This document shows, piece by piece, positions 22,901 to 39,361 of a stretch of 64,000 nt of DNA. The stretch spans positions 1 through 64,000 of the forward strand of contig JBBPEB010000008.1 of NCBI GenBank assembly GCA_039096225.1, in the 5' to 3' direction. The translations under genes and the position numbers were made by a program. How positions within the stretch are numbered: position 1 is the first letter of the stretch; each line of letters opens with the position of its first letter. Source of the DNA: Blastocystis sp. Blastoise (Eukaryota; Sar; Bigyra; Opalinata; Blastocystidae). The notes under the pieces are model-generated. The model was given only the letters and a program-made list of their open reading frames with translations. It ran no database searches and was not told where the DNA came from.

Positions 22901-25900
22901 ATATCTATTGTTCAAAGTCAAATTAATAATAATAATCAATCTATTCCTATATCAACTACTATTATACAACCTACAGAAAAAAATACTTCTGTTTCTAATA
23001 ATAATAATGATTCTATTAATACTTCTTCACACTCTTTACCTGTTGTTACTACTATTCCAACTGATGTAAATATATCTAACAATAATAATTCTACAATCAT
23101 TAATGATAATACAAATAATTCAAGAAATAACACTAATACTAATAATAATGAAACAATAATACATAGAAATAATAGATCTATTAATTCCATTATGAATAGT
23201 TATTTAACTATTCCTGATTTAAGTCCTATTCTTCCTCCTTTAAGTATTCTAACAAATATTCCTCATATTAATTTAAATAATGATAATGAATCAGAAATTA
23301 TAACAACAATACCTAATAGTAGTAGTAGTAGTAGTTCAAGTGATAGTAGTAGTAGTAGTAGTAGTAGTTTTTCTGATAATGATTCTGATTCTGATTATAT
23401 TGATCCTTTTCCTAATATTAATAGTAATACTCAAAATAATGACGAAATACCAGTTGTAAGAACTATTAGAAGACCTATAACAGATAATAGTATGTTTTTT
23501 ATTATTTAAATATATTTATTTAATACTTTTTTATAGTTGAAGAAGATATAATTATTCATCCTATTATTAATAGAGGAAGAAGAAGAGCTTTAGATATTTG
23601 TATGCTATTTATTTTTTATAATTCTTTATGAATAATTAAATAACAAATTATTTTTATAGATAATCAACAAAGATTATTATATCCTGGATTACATAATTGT
23701 ATTGCTTCTATTCAAAGAAGTATTTATATATATTTAATATTTATTTTATATTATTTTATATAGATTCTCATGGTGATTTCGTATTAAATGAAGCATTGAA
23801 TACTTATAAAGCTAATTATTTAGGTGATTTTAATGTTCATTGTGAATATTGTCATGCTAAACATTTTGAATTAGAGAAAGGAATGAATGATAAGTTTTAT
23901 ACTTGCTGTGGTAGTGGTAAAGTAGTTCTTCCTGAGCTTCCTGATCTTCCTAATACTATTCGTTCTTTATTACAAAGAGATAATCCAGATTCAAGAGAAT
24001 TTATTAATAATATTATTCGATATAATAATTCTGTTGCTTTAGCTTCTTTAGCTGGAAATAATACTTCTGATGATGATTTAAGAAATTCTTCTGGACCTTT
24101 ACTATTTAAATGTGGAGGTAATATATATCATACTTTTAAGAGTGCTTTAGATTTTGATGTGAATGATCCTACAAGACATCCTGTATTCAATCAATATTAT
24201 ATGATAGATGGAGATGAAGCTACTCATATGAGAAGTATGAATCGATATTTTTGTGATTTAAAACCAAATATTTTAGAGATATTAGATAGTACAATAAGAG
24301 AATATCATCCATTAGCTCAAATATATAATTCACTTCGAGAAAGAGTAGATGAAGTATTAGAAGAGAATAGTCAAATGAATAGAAATAATATTAATTTATT
24401 AATAGAGTTTAAGAAACAAAGAAGAGAAGTACCTGATATAAGAAGATATAATACTCCTCAAGTAGATGAAGTAGCAGTAATATATCAATATAGAGAAGGA
24501 GGAGTAATGCCAGAAAGAAGTTATTGTTGTTTTCCTAGAAGTGGTATGGAAATAGTAGCTACTAATAGTAATAATGAACAGAATCGTTATACTTCAGGTC
24601 AATATATAGTAATGAAGAATACTAATTCTTATATAGATTGTATGGTTTATCCAGTTATGTTTCCAACTGGAAGACAAGGTTGGTATCCAGATTTATTATC
24701 ATTGAATCGTTCTAATCAAATTACTATTACTATGTTAGAATATTATAATTATATGCTTCAAATGAAAGATCCACCTTATGATAATTATTTATTAAAATAT
24801 AAGAAATTAACTTTACAATATATTACTGATAATTATATTCGAGTAGAACAAAATAGAATTAATTATATACGAAATAATCAAAATAAGTTAAGAGCTTCAA
24901 CTTATCAGAATATAAATAATATGTTAGAAGAGAGAGGAGATCAAATAAATGAGAATGATAGAAATATAGATAGAATAGGTAAAGCTATTATATTACCTTC
25001 TTCTTTTGTTGGTAGTCCAAGAAATTTGCAACAGAAATATATGGATGCTATGAGTGTAGTTCGAGAATATGGTAAACCTGATTTATTTATAACATTTACT
25101 TGCAATCCAGATTGGTTAGAAATAAAGAATAATATTCCAGAAGGTTATACTGTTAATGAATTTCCAGATTTAGTTTCAAGAGTGTTTCATTTAAAGTTGA
25201 AACAATTACTTTCTGATATAAAGGATAAGAATATATTTGGTACTGTAGAAGCTTTATTATATTCAGTGGAATTCCAAAAGAGAGGTTTACCACATTCTCA
25301 TATATTAATTATTTTAGATACGAATTCTAAATATAGAACAGAAGATGAAGTAGATAGTATAATAAGTGCAGAGATTCCTGATAAAGAATCAACTCCTCTT
25401 CTTTATGAATTAGTTAAGAAACATATGATTCATGGTCCATGTGGTCCTGATTATGATACGAATTGTGTTTGTATTGATAGATCAACAGGTAAATGTAGTA
25501 AGAGATTTCCAAAAGAATATATAGAGCAAACTAATTGTCATTTAAATTCTTATCCTTTATATCAAAGAAGAAATATTCCTGATAGAACTATTACTCTTAT
25601 TCGTAGTCATAATACTTATACTATTGATAATCGTTGGGTAGTTCCTTATAATCCTTATTTATTATTGAAATATCAAGCTCATATTAATGTAGAAGTCTGT
25701 TGTAATATTCAAAGTACAAAATATATATATAAGTATGCATTAAAAGGAAATGATTCTGTGATAGCTCAATTAAGAAGAGTGAATGATAATGGAATAGTAG
25801 ATGAAACTCAAGCTTATTTAGATTGTCGATATGTTTCTCCTCCTGAAGCTTCTTATCGTTTGAATTGTTTTGAAATTACTTATAATTCTGTTTCTATTAA

Positions 25901-28376
25901 TAGATTACCTATTCATTTACCTGATGATCCATATATATTATTTCGAGAAGGACATGAAGTAGAAGCATTAAGGAATAGTTTAGAGAAAGGTACTAAATTA
26001 ACAAAATACTTTGATTTAGAGAAAGAAGTTCAGAATCAAAGAAAGATATATACTTATTATTATATAGAGAAGAAGCATGGTATTCGTAATATGAATAATG
26101 TAGAAGAAGAAAGAGAATTGATTCAAGTTCGTTTAGAAGAGATAAATAGAATAAATAGTTATGAAGTAGATGATGATAATATATCCGAAGAATTATTGAA
26201 AATATTAGATGAGAAATATCCTATTTATGCTTATCATGAAATACCAAAATATTATGTATGGAAATCGAATACAAATACTTGGAATAGACGTCAGAGAGAT
26301 ATAAAAGCTTTAGGAAGAATGTATTATGTGAATCCAAAAGATAAGGAACGATATGCTTTGAGATTATTATTATTGAATACGAAAGGAGCTGATAGCTTTG
26401 ATTCTTTGAAGATAGTAAAAGGATTGAATAGTAATGAACCTTATAGAACCTTTAGTGAAGCAGCTATAGCAAGAGGATTATTGAATAATGAGAGAGAAGT
26501 ATTTGATTCATTTTCAGAAGCTATTGTTTTTGCTACTCCATGTCAATTGAGACAATTATTTATTACTTATATTTCAGAATCATTATTAACAAATGTGAAA
26601 GAGTTTTGGATTCGATTTAAATCATTTCTTAGTGAGGATTATAAACATTCAATGCATAATAATGAAATAGATTATATAAATACTCCTTTAGCTCAAGATT
26701 TAGATTCATCAAGTGTTATAGAAGATGATACTAATAGTGTTCTTCAAGATTATGAAATACGTACTTTACAAGATATAAAAGAGATGATGATAAGTATAGG
26801 AGTGAATTATAATGATTTAGGATTACCTCAAGTAGAAGAACAACATCATTATAATGATTATAATTATAATCCTACATTAGAATTACAAGAAGCTAATAGA
26901 GTAATAGAATTATTAAATGAAGAACAAAGAAATGCATTTGATAGAGTAATTCATTCAATAGAAAGTAGTAGAATAGAAGATAAGTTATGTTTCTTTATAG
27001 ATGGTCCAGGTGGAAGTGGAAAGACTTTCTTATATAATAGTTTATTAAGTTATTTACGTGGACATAATAAGAATGTATTACCTGTAGCTTCAACAGGAAT
27101 TGCTTCTACTTTATTACCAGGTGGTAGAACAGCTCATAAACAATTTGGTATTCCTTTGAATGTTGATCCTGATTCTACTTCAAATATAGATTTAGCTAGA
27201 GATAGAAGAAAAGTAGAAGAAATAAGAATAGCTGATTTAATAATATGGGATGAAGCTCCTATGATGAAAGGTGATTGTTTTATGGTAGTACATAGATTAT
27301 TATGTGATATAATGAATACAGAATTAGATATTCCTTTTGGTGGTAAAACAGTAGTATTAGGAGGAGATTTCAGACAATGTTTACCAGTTATAAGAAAAGG
27401 AACTCAAGCTCAGATTGTTAGTTCTTCTATAAAGTTTTGTTCCTTATGGAATTCTATCAAAAATAATGTCATTCATTTATCAAGAAATATGAGAGCTTTA
27501 GAAGGAGCAGATGATTTTAGACAATGGTTATTACAAGTAGGAGATGGTGTTCTTTCTAATAATTATACTATTAGTCATCATTTAGATATAGATTATATTC
27601 CTATTCCTCCTCAATGTATTGTGAATGATGATTTATGTGTTACTGTATTTGGACATCGAATCAATACTTCTCTTGATTCTGATATCAAACGATTAGCTTC
27701 TTCTGTTATATTAGCTTCTACTAATGATTGTGTTGGTACTTTAAATGATTTCATTGTTGATAATCTTCTTTCTGGAACTACTACTCCTTATATCTCTTCT
27801 GATTCTATTCTTGATTCTGAAACAGATGATCCAGAATCAAATTATCCTATCGAGTTTATCAATTCTCAAACACCTTCTGGAATGCCTCCTCATATATTAA
27901 ATTTAAAAATAGGTTGTATCATTATGCTTTTAAGAAATCTTAATCCTTCTAAAGGATTATGTAATGGTACTAGACTTATAGTAACTCGATTAGGATCAAA
28001 TAATATTACTGCTACTATTTTAAATCCTCCTCCTTCTCTTACTATTGATGAACAAACTGTTATTATTCCAAGAATCATCTGTAATTCAAATCCTGAAGAT
28101 CTTCCTATTATTATATCCAGAAGACAATTTCCTATTCGTTTAGCCTTTGCCATGACTATCAACAAATCTCAAGGACAAACATTTGAAAGAGTTGGTGTTT
28201 ACTTAGATCGTCCTGTCTTCTCTCATGGTCAACTCTATGTTGCTTTCAGTCGTGCTCGATCTTTCAACGCTCTTTTTATTAAGGTAGTTGATAGTGTCTC
28301 TCAAGGTAAGATGATTAGTAGTAGTAATGAAATATTTACTAAGAACGTGGTCTTCAGGTCTACTCTAAATAATTAA
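19979..28376 (+). CDS. Helitron Rep/helicase protein, 15 exons, 2085 aa
   Basis: Predicted join: 19979-20054, 20095-20166, 20216-20278, 20329-20400, 20453-20524, 20595-20642, 20706-20777, 20848-20898, 20961-21032, 21099-21158, 21197-21214, 22644-23489, 23537-23599, 23660-23719, 23764-28376. All 14 introns are phase 1 and the join is open throughout. Product order: basic start MPRKGRMSSRRRS; ten micro-exon segments (6-24 codons, Ser/Asp-rich); an Asn/Ser-rich exon; a C-rich Helitron N-domain (HCEYCHAKHFELEK near residue 570, CCGSGK); the HUH motif HSH in GLPHSHIL near 1058; YIYKYALKG with candidate catalytic tyrosines near 1201; and a Pif1-like helicase with GPGGSGKT near 1630, DEAP near 1711 and SQGQTF near 2018. 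Family knowledge: Rep nicks and rejoins single strands during rolling-circle transposition. The ATG at 23697 is intronic, not a start. Confidence 0.85.
21215..22643 (+). other. Long intron 11 of the H2 Helitron gene
   Basis: This is a 1429-bp intron, far longer than its 36-62-nt neighbours. It runs from G|GTAAGT after the 18-nt exon to TATATAG|GTTCCAAT. It contains the minisatellite at 21880-22545. Further micro-exons inside it cannot be excluded, since several acceptor-like sites occur at 21275-21345, but none was convincing. Confidence 0.6.
21880..22545. repeat. Minisatellite, about 60-65-bp unit, roughly ten copies
   Basis: Tandem AT-only units are built of TTATATTAATAAATATATCA, TA(C/G)TATATCTATGTATTAT and TATTAATAAAGGTTATA. 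Units differ by small indels and substitutions. The array lies wholly within an intron of the Helitron gene. Confidence 0.85.
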
Positions 28377-28560
28377 ATGCTTTATTTTTTCTTTTTTCTT
28401 CTTTTGTTATATTTGTTTGTTTTTGTTTTATGTTTGTTAATTATTTTTTCTTTTTAATCTATTACTTCTTCACTTTTTATTTGTTTTTTAAATGTTTATA
28501 ATAAACAAGGTTGTTTTGTTCAATAAAGTTAAAGAAATAATTTTAAAACCCAACTGCACA

Positions 28561-28611
28561 ACGCAGCCGCGGCGCGTCGCCGTTAGGCGGTGCGCCAGCG
28601 GCGTTACCCTA

Positions 28612-28612
<1 letters not shown>
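28561..28612 (+). other. Helitron H2 3' terminus: hairpin plus CTAG
   Basis: The stem GCCGCGGCGCGTCGCC with GGCGGTGCGCCAGCGGC around a GTTA loop is followed by GTTACCCTAG ending at 28612. The next base is T, the expected right half of the A^T target. Confidence 0.93.
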
Positions 28613-28651
<39 letters not shown>

Positions 28652-29105
28652 CCTTTTATTATAGTAATTCTTCCTCTCATTTTTATTTCTAATTTAGATT
28701 GATTATTTATATAATTTATTTTAACTTATATAGTTTTCAAATGAAAATAATATTATAAATGATAGTTTGTATACTATTAATATTATCATCTTCTTAATTG
28801 AATATCTCATTTAAATACTAAGAAACATATTAACGTTGTTCTTATCTATATCCTGTATATTAAGTATATTATTAATAATACAAAATTGTATAATTTTCTT
28901 TTTGTTTGATAAACCAATTTTTGCAACAAGATCATCAATTATAAGATTTACAGAAATAAATATATTACATAAATATAAATAAAATATATTTTAATAAAAT
29001 TATTATATTTGTTTTAAGACAAACAATAGAAAAATAAATAAAAAAAGATATATTTTTTTATCTTTAACTTATCGTTAACCATGCAACAAAAGTAACATAA
29101 AACTA
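28613..29105. other. TA repeat and AT-rich spacer without genes
   Basis: (TA)n runs from 28613 to about 28648; this is the target that received H1 and H2. The remaining bases show no coding sequence or structure I can support. Confidence 0.7.
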
Positions 29106-29106
29106 T

Positions 29107-29945
29107 TTTATATAATGTTTATACTGGGAATTATAGAAATACTGCAAAAAAAAATGATATTGAAAGAGTAAAGAAATTTAAATTGAAACTGTTTGGAGCT
29201 TTTCATGAGTTTTATCGTTCGATACTATATCCTGAAATGTTAAGTATATTAATTATTAATTATATTACATTTTTAGAAACTAAAAAATGTCATTATTTGA
29301 CATATGACATGGAAACATTCTTTCGGAAAGAAGCTCTCAAAAGAAATATAAATGTGTCAGCTAATAAAGCTTCGACAAAACAAATAAAGGTATATTATAC
29401 TCTTATATATTAGACTTCACTACTATAATCTCTATTAAAAATTTATAGAATTGCTTAAAATACATACCCTATGTTATTAATGAAGGAGACTTAATAGATG
29501 CAAAGAATATGTTTATTCAAAATAATGGTAAAACACTTCTTGATGATGAAAATAAATTATTGGATATTATTTTAAAAATAGTAAAGGATTATATGTGTCA
29601 ATATAAAAATGTCGAATCACTAAGTGATTACGATATTATTAGATGTGTGAAAAAATCTCTTTATGATAAAAAGACTCATGGAGACTTTGCATCTTCCTTT
29701 GGGTTTTTATTACTAGATAAAGATGGATATAAAGTAGAAGATAAAAAAAATAAGAAGTGATTTTTTGGTATGTATTATATATTCTATATTAACACAAAAA
29801 TTTAGATGAATTATCATATATAGGCTTTGCAATGGAAAAGGAATCCAGATTTTTTTGATAAAACTACGTATGCGTATAAAACAAATTACGTAGTCATCGA
29901 AAGATTGCAGAATATTTATGACAAACTTATGGAACACAGTCTTCG
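29107..29945 (+). CDS. Unrecognised intron-containing gene, 5' end unresolved
   Basis: I do not recognise the product. Three coding segments can be read: about 29107-29390 (NYRNTAKKNDIERVKKF..., ...KASTKQIK), 29449-29772 after an intron with GTATAT..TTATAG, and about 29834-29955 (ALQWKRNPDFFDKTTYAY...). The second segment stops at 29758-29760. If the A8 run at 29743-29750 had one base fewer, the frame would continue ...VEDKKIRSDFL and splice in phase into ALQWKRN, so a homopolymer error or frameshift is likely. No in-frame ATG was found at the left end, so the first exon is missing from this model. The protein is Lys/Asp-rich and soluble-looking, with no signal peptide visible. Confidence 0.45.
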
Positions 29946-30979
29946 TCATTCACAAGTATATCCTATTGGCTATTTATTTTATTATTGTTTCTTTATTTTA
30001 TAAAAATTTAAAATAAGTTGACGCAGTTGAATCTCATATATATTTAAGATATAAATTGTTTTATATTTTATTATTATTATTCTTTTAGGTTTTGTATATT
30101 ATATTATACTATAAAATATTTTCTTTATTTATAATTATCTTTATATAGTAATGAAATATACATTAGTTATGACGTCATGAATTCTTAGATCCTTAAAAAC
30201 TTATTCATTTATTATAATAATATATTTAAAATGTATGTATTATATATATATACTAGTTTTCATTATTTTTATATAGATTTATTACAATTAATAAATATGA
30301 AGCATTTTGAGTATATATCTTTTCATTTATTTTATTAATTCATTTTATATAGATTCTTTTTGATTGTCTAATTGCCTGTTACATTCAGTTGAATCTATTC
30401 TATGTATATATATATATATATTAAATATTTCTATACATTATTTATTTCATATAATTTATAGATCAGTTTTTCTTCCACAATAATATGAGAAGTGCCTTTA
30501 ATTGTATATATATATTTATTATTGTATGATATACTATTACTATTTCTATTCATTCTTATTTTTATTTATATAGTTGATTAATATTTCTTTTATATGTTAA
30601 CTAAATATGAGTTATGTAAAGTTCTTTAACAAAAAATTGTTGTTATTATAAATTTTAGTCATAAATCATTGTTTTGTTTGTTTTTACTAATGTTTATATT
30701 GATGTATATTAAAACTAAAAAAAAACTATTTTTTTAATTAATAACTCTTTTAAAGAATATTCTATAGAATTCTGGAAAAATTATATATTATCGTTAGCAA
30801 TAATTTTCCAGAAAAATCGTGATAATACTATTGGACTATTTTCATTATTTTATTGGTTAAAAATCATTAACAAACTAATCATATTTTATGAAAGAACATA
30901 GAAATTCTATAAATCTGAAACAGTCTTAAAAATATTTAGCAACAATTTCTAGTTTGTCTTATTTTTAGTCCCATGAAAA
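29946..30979 (+). other. Possible further exons of the preceding gene; otherwise AT-rich
   Basis: Several TATAG...GTATAT-bounded segments occur, for example 30353-30403 (open frame LFDCLIACYIQLNLFY) and 30462-30503 (QFFFHNNMRSAFN). Their phases do not join consistently and I cannot build a gene. From 30620 to 30979 I see nothing. Confidence 0.3.
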
Positions 30980-31750
30980 ATGCCTACCAGTGAAGGTGGA
31001 CATGAAACTATGATTCATCAAGGTTGGTTTGGTGAATTCTATTATGAAAATGGACCTAAGAAGGGTGATGCTACTGGTACTGGTGTTATTATTCATGGTA
31101 ATGACCATTTCTTAAATGATGTTATTTTCTTCTGGTCTAAGAATGGTGTTGAAATTAATGGTGGAGCTAATCTCTTAAGAGGTGTTCATACTTGGTGTGG
31201 AGGTTATGGTATCATCGTTAATGGTGGTGCTAATAGATTATTAAATTGCTATTTAGATTGGAATACTGCTATTGTAAAAAAGTTTGAAAATAATATTATT
31301 TTAGATACTTTCTGGTATTATGCTCATCTTATTTTAGCTCCTGAAGGTAAACAAGATGTACGTGGCTTTGCTATTGAACGTTCTTTATATGGTGGCTCTA
31401 ATGGTGTTACTATTGATGTCGATTTATCTCATGGTTCTTTTGGAGAAATCCGTGATTGTTATATTATTGAACAATTTGCTGGTACTAAGAATTATGATAT
31501 TCGTCAAACTCAATTAACTCAAAAACTTACTTTAGAACAATCTAAGGAATATACTATTGATTTTAGTAAACATCTTGTTTTTGGAAAAATTGCTTCTTTC
31601 CAATATTCTGTAGTTCTTAACGAAGATAAATTTGTTCGTTATTATGCTAAACCTATTGATGGAACTAAAGTCACTATTGTTATGGAAGAACCTGTCAATG
31701 CTACAGTTACTATCTCTGTGGATGAAAGTGTATATACTTATCAATTTTAA
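30980..31750 (+). CDS. Right-handed beta-helix (pectate-lyase-fold) protein, possibly N-terminally truncated
   Basis: 256 aa, single exon. Repeating short strands with Gly/Asn turns (GVIIHGNDHFLNDVIFF, GVEINGGANLLRGVHTW, GIIVNGGANRLLNCYLDW) are typical of parallel beta-helix proteins of the pectate lyase superfamily. The last 80 residues look like a separate beta domain. There is no signal peptide, and the protein starts in the middle of helix-like repeats, whereas relatives usually have additional N-terminal coils. An in-frame TGA lies one codon before the ATG. TTTTTAG at 30962-30968 resembles an acceptor, but the frame does not join it. Catalytic residues are not evident and the substrate is unknown. 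It may be an intact short gene or a 5'-truncated one. Confidence 0.6.
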   Translation: MPTSEGGHETMIHQGWFGEFYYENGPKKGDATGTGVIIHGNDHFLNDVIFFWSKNGVEINGGANLLRGVHTWCGGYGIIVNGGANRLLNCYLDWNTAIVKKFENNIILDTFWYYAHLILAPEGKQDVRGFAIERSLYGGSNGVTIDVDLSHGSFGEIRDCYIIEQFAGTKNYDIRQTQLTQKLTLEQSKEYTIDFSKHLVFGKIASFQYSVVLNEDKFVRYYAKPIDGTKVTIVMEEPVNATVTISVDESVYTYQF

Positions 31751-32013
31751 GTACTCAATTTGAATTAATTTTATTTTTGATATTTTTTTTTTGATTTTTA
31801 TTTTATTAAGAATATTATATTTACAATCATTAAATAGCGATAATGATTGACTTTTCATAGCTTTTGTTTTGTTTATTTATATTTTTATTGAAACATCACA
31901 AAATAAAAAATAGAATCCTAGAAATGGAACACAAATATATATCCTTATAGAAACTGATTTTTAAGATTATAAGTAATTCAAATGGTATTATTATATTCTA
32001 TGTGCCTAAACTG

Positions 32014-32229
32014 ATGACTGTTGCTCATATAAAAGCATTTTATGTTGTGTGTGGATTGACTGGTATCGTTTTTTCATCTACTCCATTCTATATTCGTAAT
32101 AAGAACAACCGATATATATCTTCAATGGATTTCTTTCATTCTTTGGTACATAAACAATTCTTTGATCAAATAATTATTGATTATGAACACAAACAGAATG
32201 CACAAATGAATGTAGAAGTTCGTGAATAA
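32014..32229 (+). CDS. Small single-pass membrane protein, 71 aa
   Basis: The ATG at 32014 gives MTVAHIKAFYVVCGLTGIV... ending QMNVEVRE. A hydrophobic segment at residues about 7-26 is followed by a charged tail. The layout is that of small inner-mitochondrial or ER subunits, but I do not recognise the family. A GTG 12 bases upstream merely extends the frame. It is convergent with the reductase gene ending at 32489. Confidence 0.45.
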   Translation: MTVAHIKAFYVVCGLTGIVFSSTPFYIRNKNNRYISSMDFFHSLVHKQFFDQIIIDYEHKQNAQMNVEVRE

Positions 32230-32488
32230 CGGGAAATAATAATTCAAAATTGTATTTGGTATTTCTCTATAACTAAATCATGAATGTGATATATTTTTAT
32301 TATTCTGTTTTATTCAGTAGATGAATACAATAATTAACTGATTTGTTTTGTAGAGGGAAATAAATGAAACAACAATACATACAAATAAATAAAAAAAAAA
32401 AGTAGAAAATGATATATAAAACATATTCCAGTTTATTTACTAATAAGTGAAGAATCATTATAATATATATAATTAGAAGAAGATAAAA

Positions 32489-33536
32489 TTAAAGGATAAA
32501 AGGAATTAATGCTTTTCTATCCGTAGGATATGAGTTTCCAAAGTGATCTTTATAATATTGATGATGTTTTAATGCTCTTGGACCTATATTAGCTATCGTA
32601 AATACAGCAAATGATAAACCTATAGAAAAAGTATTATATATAATAAATAATGTTTAATAAATAATATTTAATAAATAATATTTATAAATAATATTTATAA
32701 ATAATATTTATAAATAATAATAAAAAAGAATTATATAAAAAAAATATCAATTCGAATATGAAATAATCAGAAAGATAAAAAACATAAACATAACAATATA
32801 TATATATATTTACCTGCTAGATTCCAAGAGGCAATAGCATATCCAAACCATTCGATACATTCACCAAAATAATTAGCACCTGAAATATATTGAAATAATC
32901 CTTTTTGAGGTATCAAATATTCACCTTCAGAAGATTGTCTCAAAGAAATAAGTTCATTGTCAGAATATATATTTATAGTCATTCCAATAATGAATAAAAG
33001 AAATCCAAGAAGGAAACATATATCTTTAAACAATATATTTGACCATGGTGCACATGAAGTAATATAATAAGATGCTTGAATATATCCATTTAATAAACAG
33101 AAAGTGACTGCCATCAAAAATATTTCGGTTGGGACTCTGTGAGTACTTTTGATACGAAATGGATAAATAAATGATCTAAAGAAATACACAATTAAAAAAA
33201 TATGAAAATATGAAACAATGTAAAGATGATGAAATACCTATTTACATAATGAGTCATGAACATAATGATCATAATACAACCATGAATATCAATACTATTT
33301 TCTATTATTCCATAAATTAGACCAAATAAAGGAATAAAGAATGAAGGACATTCTTGAAGAATCCATGACAATCTTGGACTTAAAGAACCTAAGTTGATAT
33401 GACATTTTGATTCTGACATATTTGTATATCTTCCATACCATGCAGGAACGAAGAGAAGGATTAAAAATATAGGAATGGCTAGTCCAGTAAGTATCCAAGC
33501 AATATATGATGCAATTGTACAATCAAAAAAATACAT
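32489..33536 (-). CDS. Steroid 5-alpha-reductase-like (SRD5A/DET2 family) membrane enzyme, 263 aa
   Basis: Predicted join (minus): 33536-33238, 33175-32814, 32619-32489, with two short introns and 792 nt in total. The C-terminal half carries the family signature: a Gly-rich PQKGLFQYISGANYFGE, then EWFGYAIASW, a segment NIGPRALKHHQYY, and the end RKALIPFIL. Several hydrophobic segments span the length, and the size matches the usual 250-260 aa. Known role of the family: NADPH-dependent reduction of the delta-4,5 bond of 3-oxo-steroids in the ER membrane. The exact substrate in this organism is unknown. It lies downstream of the kinesin gene in the same direction, about 490 bp away. Confidence 0.88.
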
Positions 33537-34024
33537 TTATTCTAAAAAAATAGATATTGCTATTCGAAAGTGTTACTAATGTTGTCTAGAAATGATTTGT
33601 ACTATCTATACAATGATTATCTCAAACTTGAATTTATAGGTTGAAAAAATAAAATTTGAGAATTCACTTGGACGAGAGATTGGATAATTGTAATAGTATT
33701 TTTAAACACAAATATTGTTTTCAATTATTTATTATCATAAAATAATCATATTACATTTATAAATAATATATTAGAATATGATTATGAAAAATAATACAGA
33801 AAATATAGTTATAAAAAAGCCATCATGGAAAAAGAAAAAAATAAATATATAAATAAAAAGTGAAAATATTAAATAACAAAAATAAAGATTGAAACTATTG
33901 TTTTTGAATAATATAATACAGAAATGTCAAAAAAAGGAAAAAATTAAAAAATTAAAAAAATTAAAAAAATAAAAAGCACAGTAAAAAAGAAGAAGAATTC
34001 ATATAATAATAGAGTATTCATTAT
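33537..34024. other. Intergenic, kinesin 3' side
   Basis: AT-rich spacer between the kinesin stop (34025) and the reductase start (33536). No gene or structure is evident beyond A-rich tracts. Confidence 0.6.
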
Positions 34025-38736
<4,712 letters not shown>

Positions 38737-38986
38737 TTAAGTATATCAATAATATAGACGTCTTTTGAGGAATAGTAGTCGTTTAACAAAAATTTTAAAT
38801 TTTTCTACTTACCAAACATTATTTCCCAAGATTAATTGAATAAACCATCTTCTTTCATATTGTTGTTTTCTTTATCTATTATTACTTTGATCGTATTTAT
38901 TTTATTTTATATATTATTACATAAAAATAATTAGATTGATATTCTACTTATTCCTATATTCCTTATTCTATTTACAAATATCTTAA

Positions 38987-39361
38987 ATGGAAGCTGTTGC
39001 CAAAATATTAAGAAGTAATCGTCCATCTAACAACTCGTTGAAGAATCTGACTAATTTTAACAAACGTATTGCTAAAAAACCTGTTGTGATGTCACCATTA
39101 GCCTATAAACAAGGCGATCAACTTCCTTTTTCAGTCACAAGAACTAAGTTATCAAAGAATCTTCCAGTTTACACAGAAATCCATAATCCTGGTATTCACA
39201 ACACTATTGTTAGAAGAATTAGAGGTGATCCTATTATTTTGGCTCAAGAATTAAAGAAAGTTTGTGAAGGTGCAGAAGTTCAAGTGCGAAAGGGAAGCTT
39301 AGAAGTGAATGGATCTTTTAATCATGAAATCAGAAAGTACTTGGAAGATCTTGGCTTCTAA
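38987..39361 (+). CDS. Mitochondrial large ribosomal subunit protein mL49 (IMG2 family), 124 aa
   Basis: Single exon. After a basic N-terminus (MEAVAKILRSNRPS...), compatible with a mitochondrial presequence, the core LPFSVTRTKLSKNLPVYTEI leads to NTIVRRIRGD and ends IRKYLEDLGF. This is the conserved layout of the L49/IMG2 family: an aromatic/R-T motif, LPVY, an IR.I.GD strand and a C-terminal LxxxGF. Length is in the family range. The role is structural in the mitoribosome, which implies the organism keeps mitochondrial translation. Divergent from kinesin-5 with a 250-bp shared upstream region. Confidence 0.75.
   Translation: MEAVAKILRSNRPSNNSLKNLTNFNKRIAKKPVVMSPLAYKQGDQLPFSVTRTKLSKNLPVYTEIHNPGIHNTIVRRIRGDPIILAQELKKVCEGAEVQVRKGSLEVNGSFNHEIRKYLEDLGF

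Larger units (their letters stand above)
16538..28612 (+). mobile_element. Helitron H2, complete autonomous element
   Basis: H2 is 12,075 bp, beginning TCATTACTATATATATGAG and ending with the GC-rich hairpin and CTAG, flanked by A16537 and T28613. It carries all parts: a 1.9-kb 5' region, the tRNA-like fold and simple-sequence block, an opposite-strand spliced unit, a 15-exon Rep/helicase gene with no lesion, and a 3' terminator. It sits two bases after H1 in what was a TA repeat (28613 onward). Its intactness and identity with the H1 and H3 segments suggest a currently or very recently active element. Confidence 0.93.

Noticed and set aside
22936-23190. Minus-strand Leu/Val-rich frame opposite the Asn-rich Helitron exon
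   Set aside because: It is a shadow of AAT/ACT-rich coding sequence.
23697-23763. N-terminal residues MYCFYSKKYLYIF... of the 1559-codon Helitron frame
   Set aside because: These bases are exon 14 read in another frame plus intron; splicing at 23719/23764 gives the correct phase.
27890-28165. Minus-strand 91-codon frame opposite the helicase (also at 15813-16088)
   Set aside because: It lies fully inside the conserved helicase coding region on the other strand.
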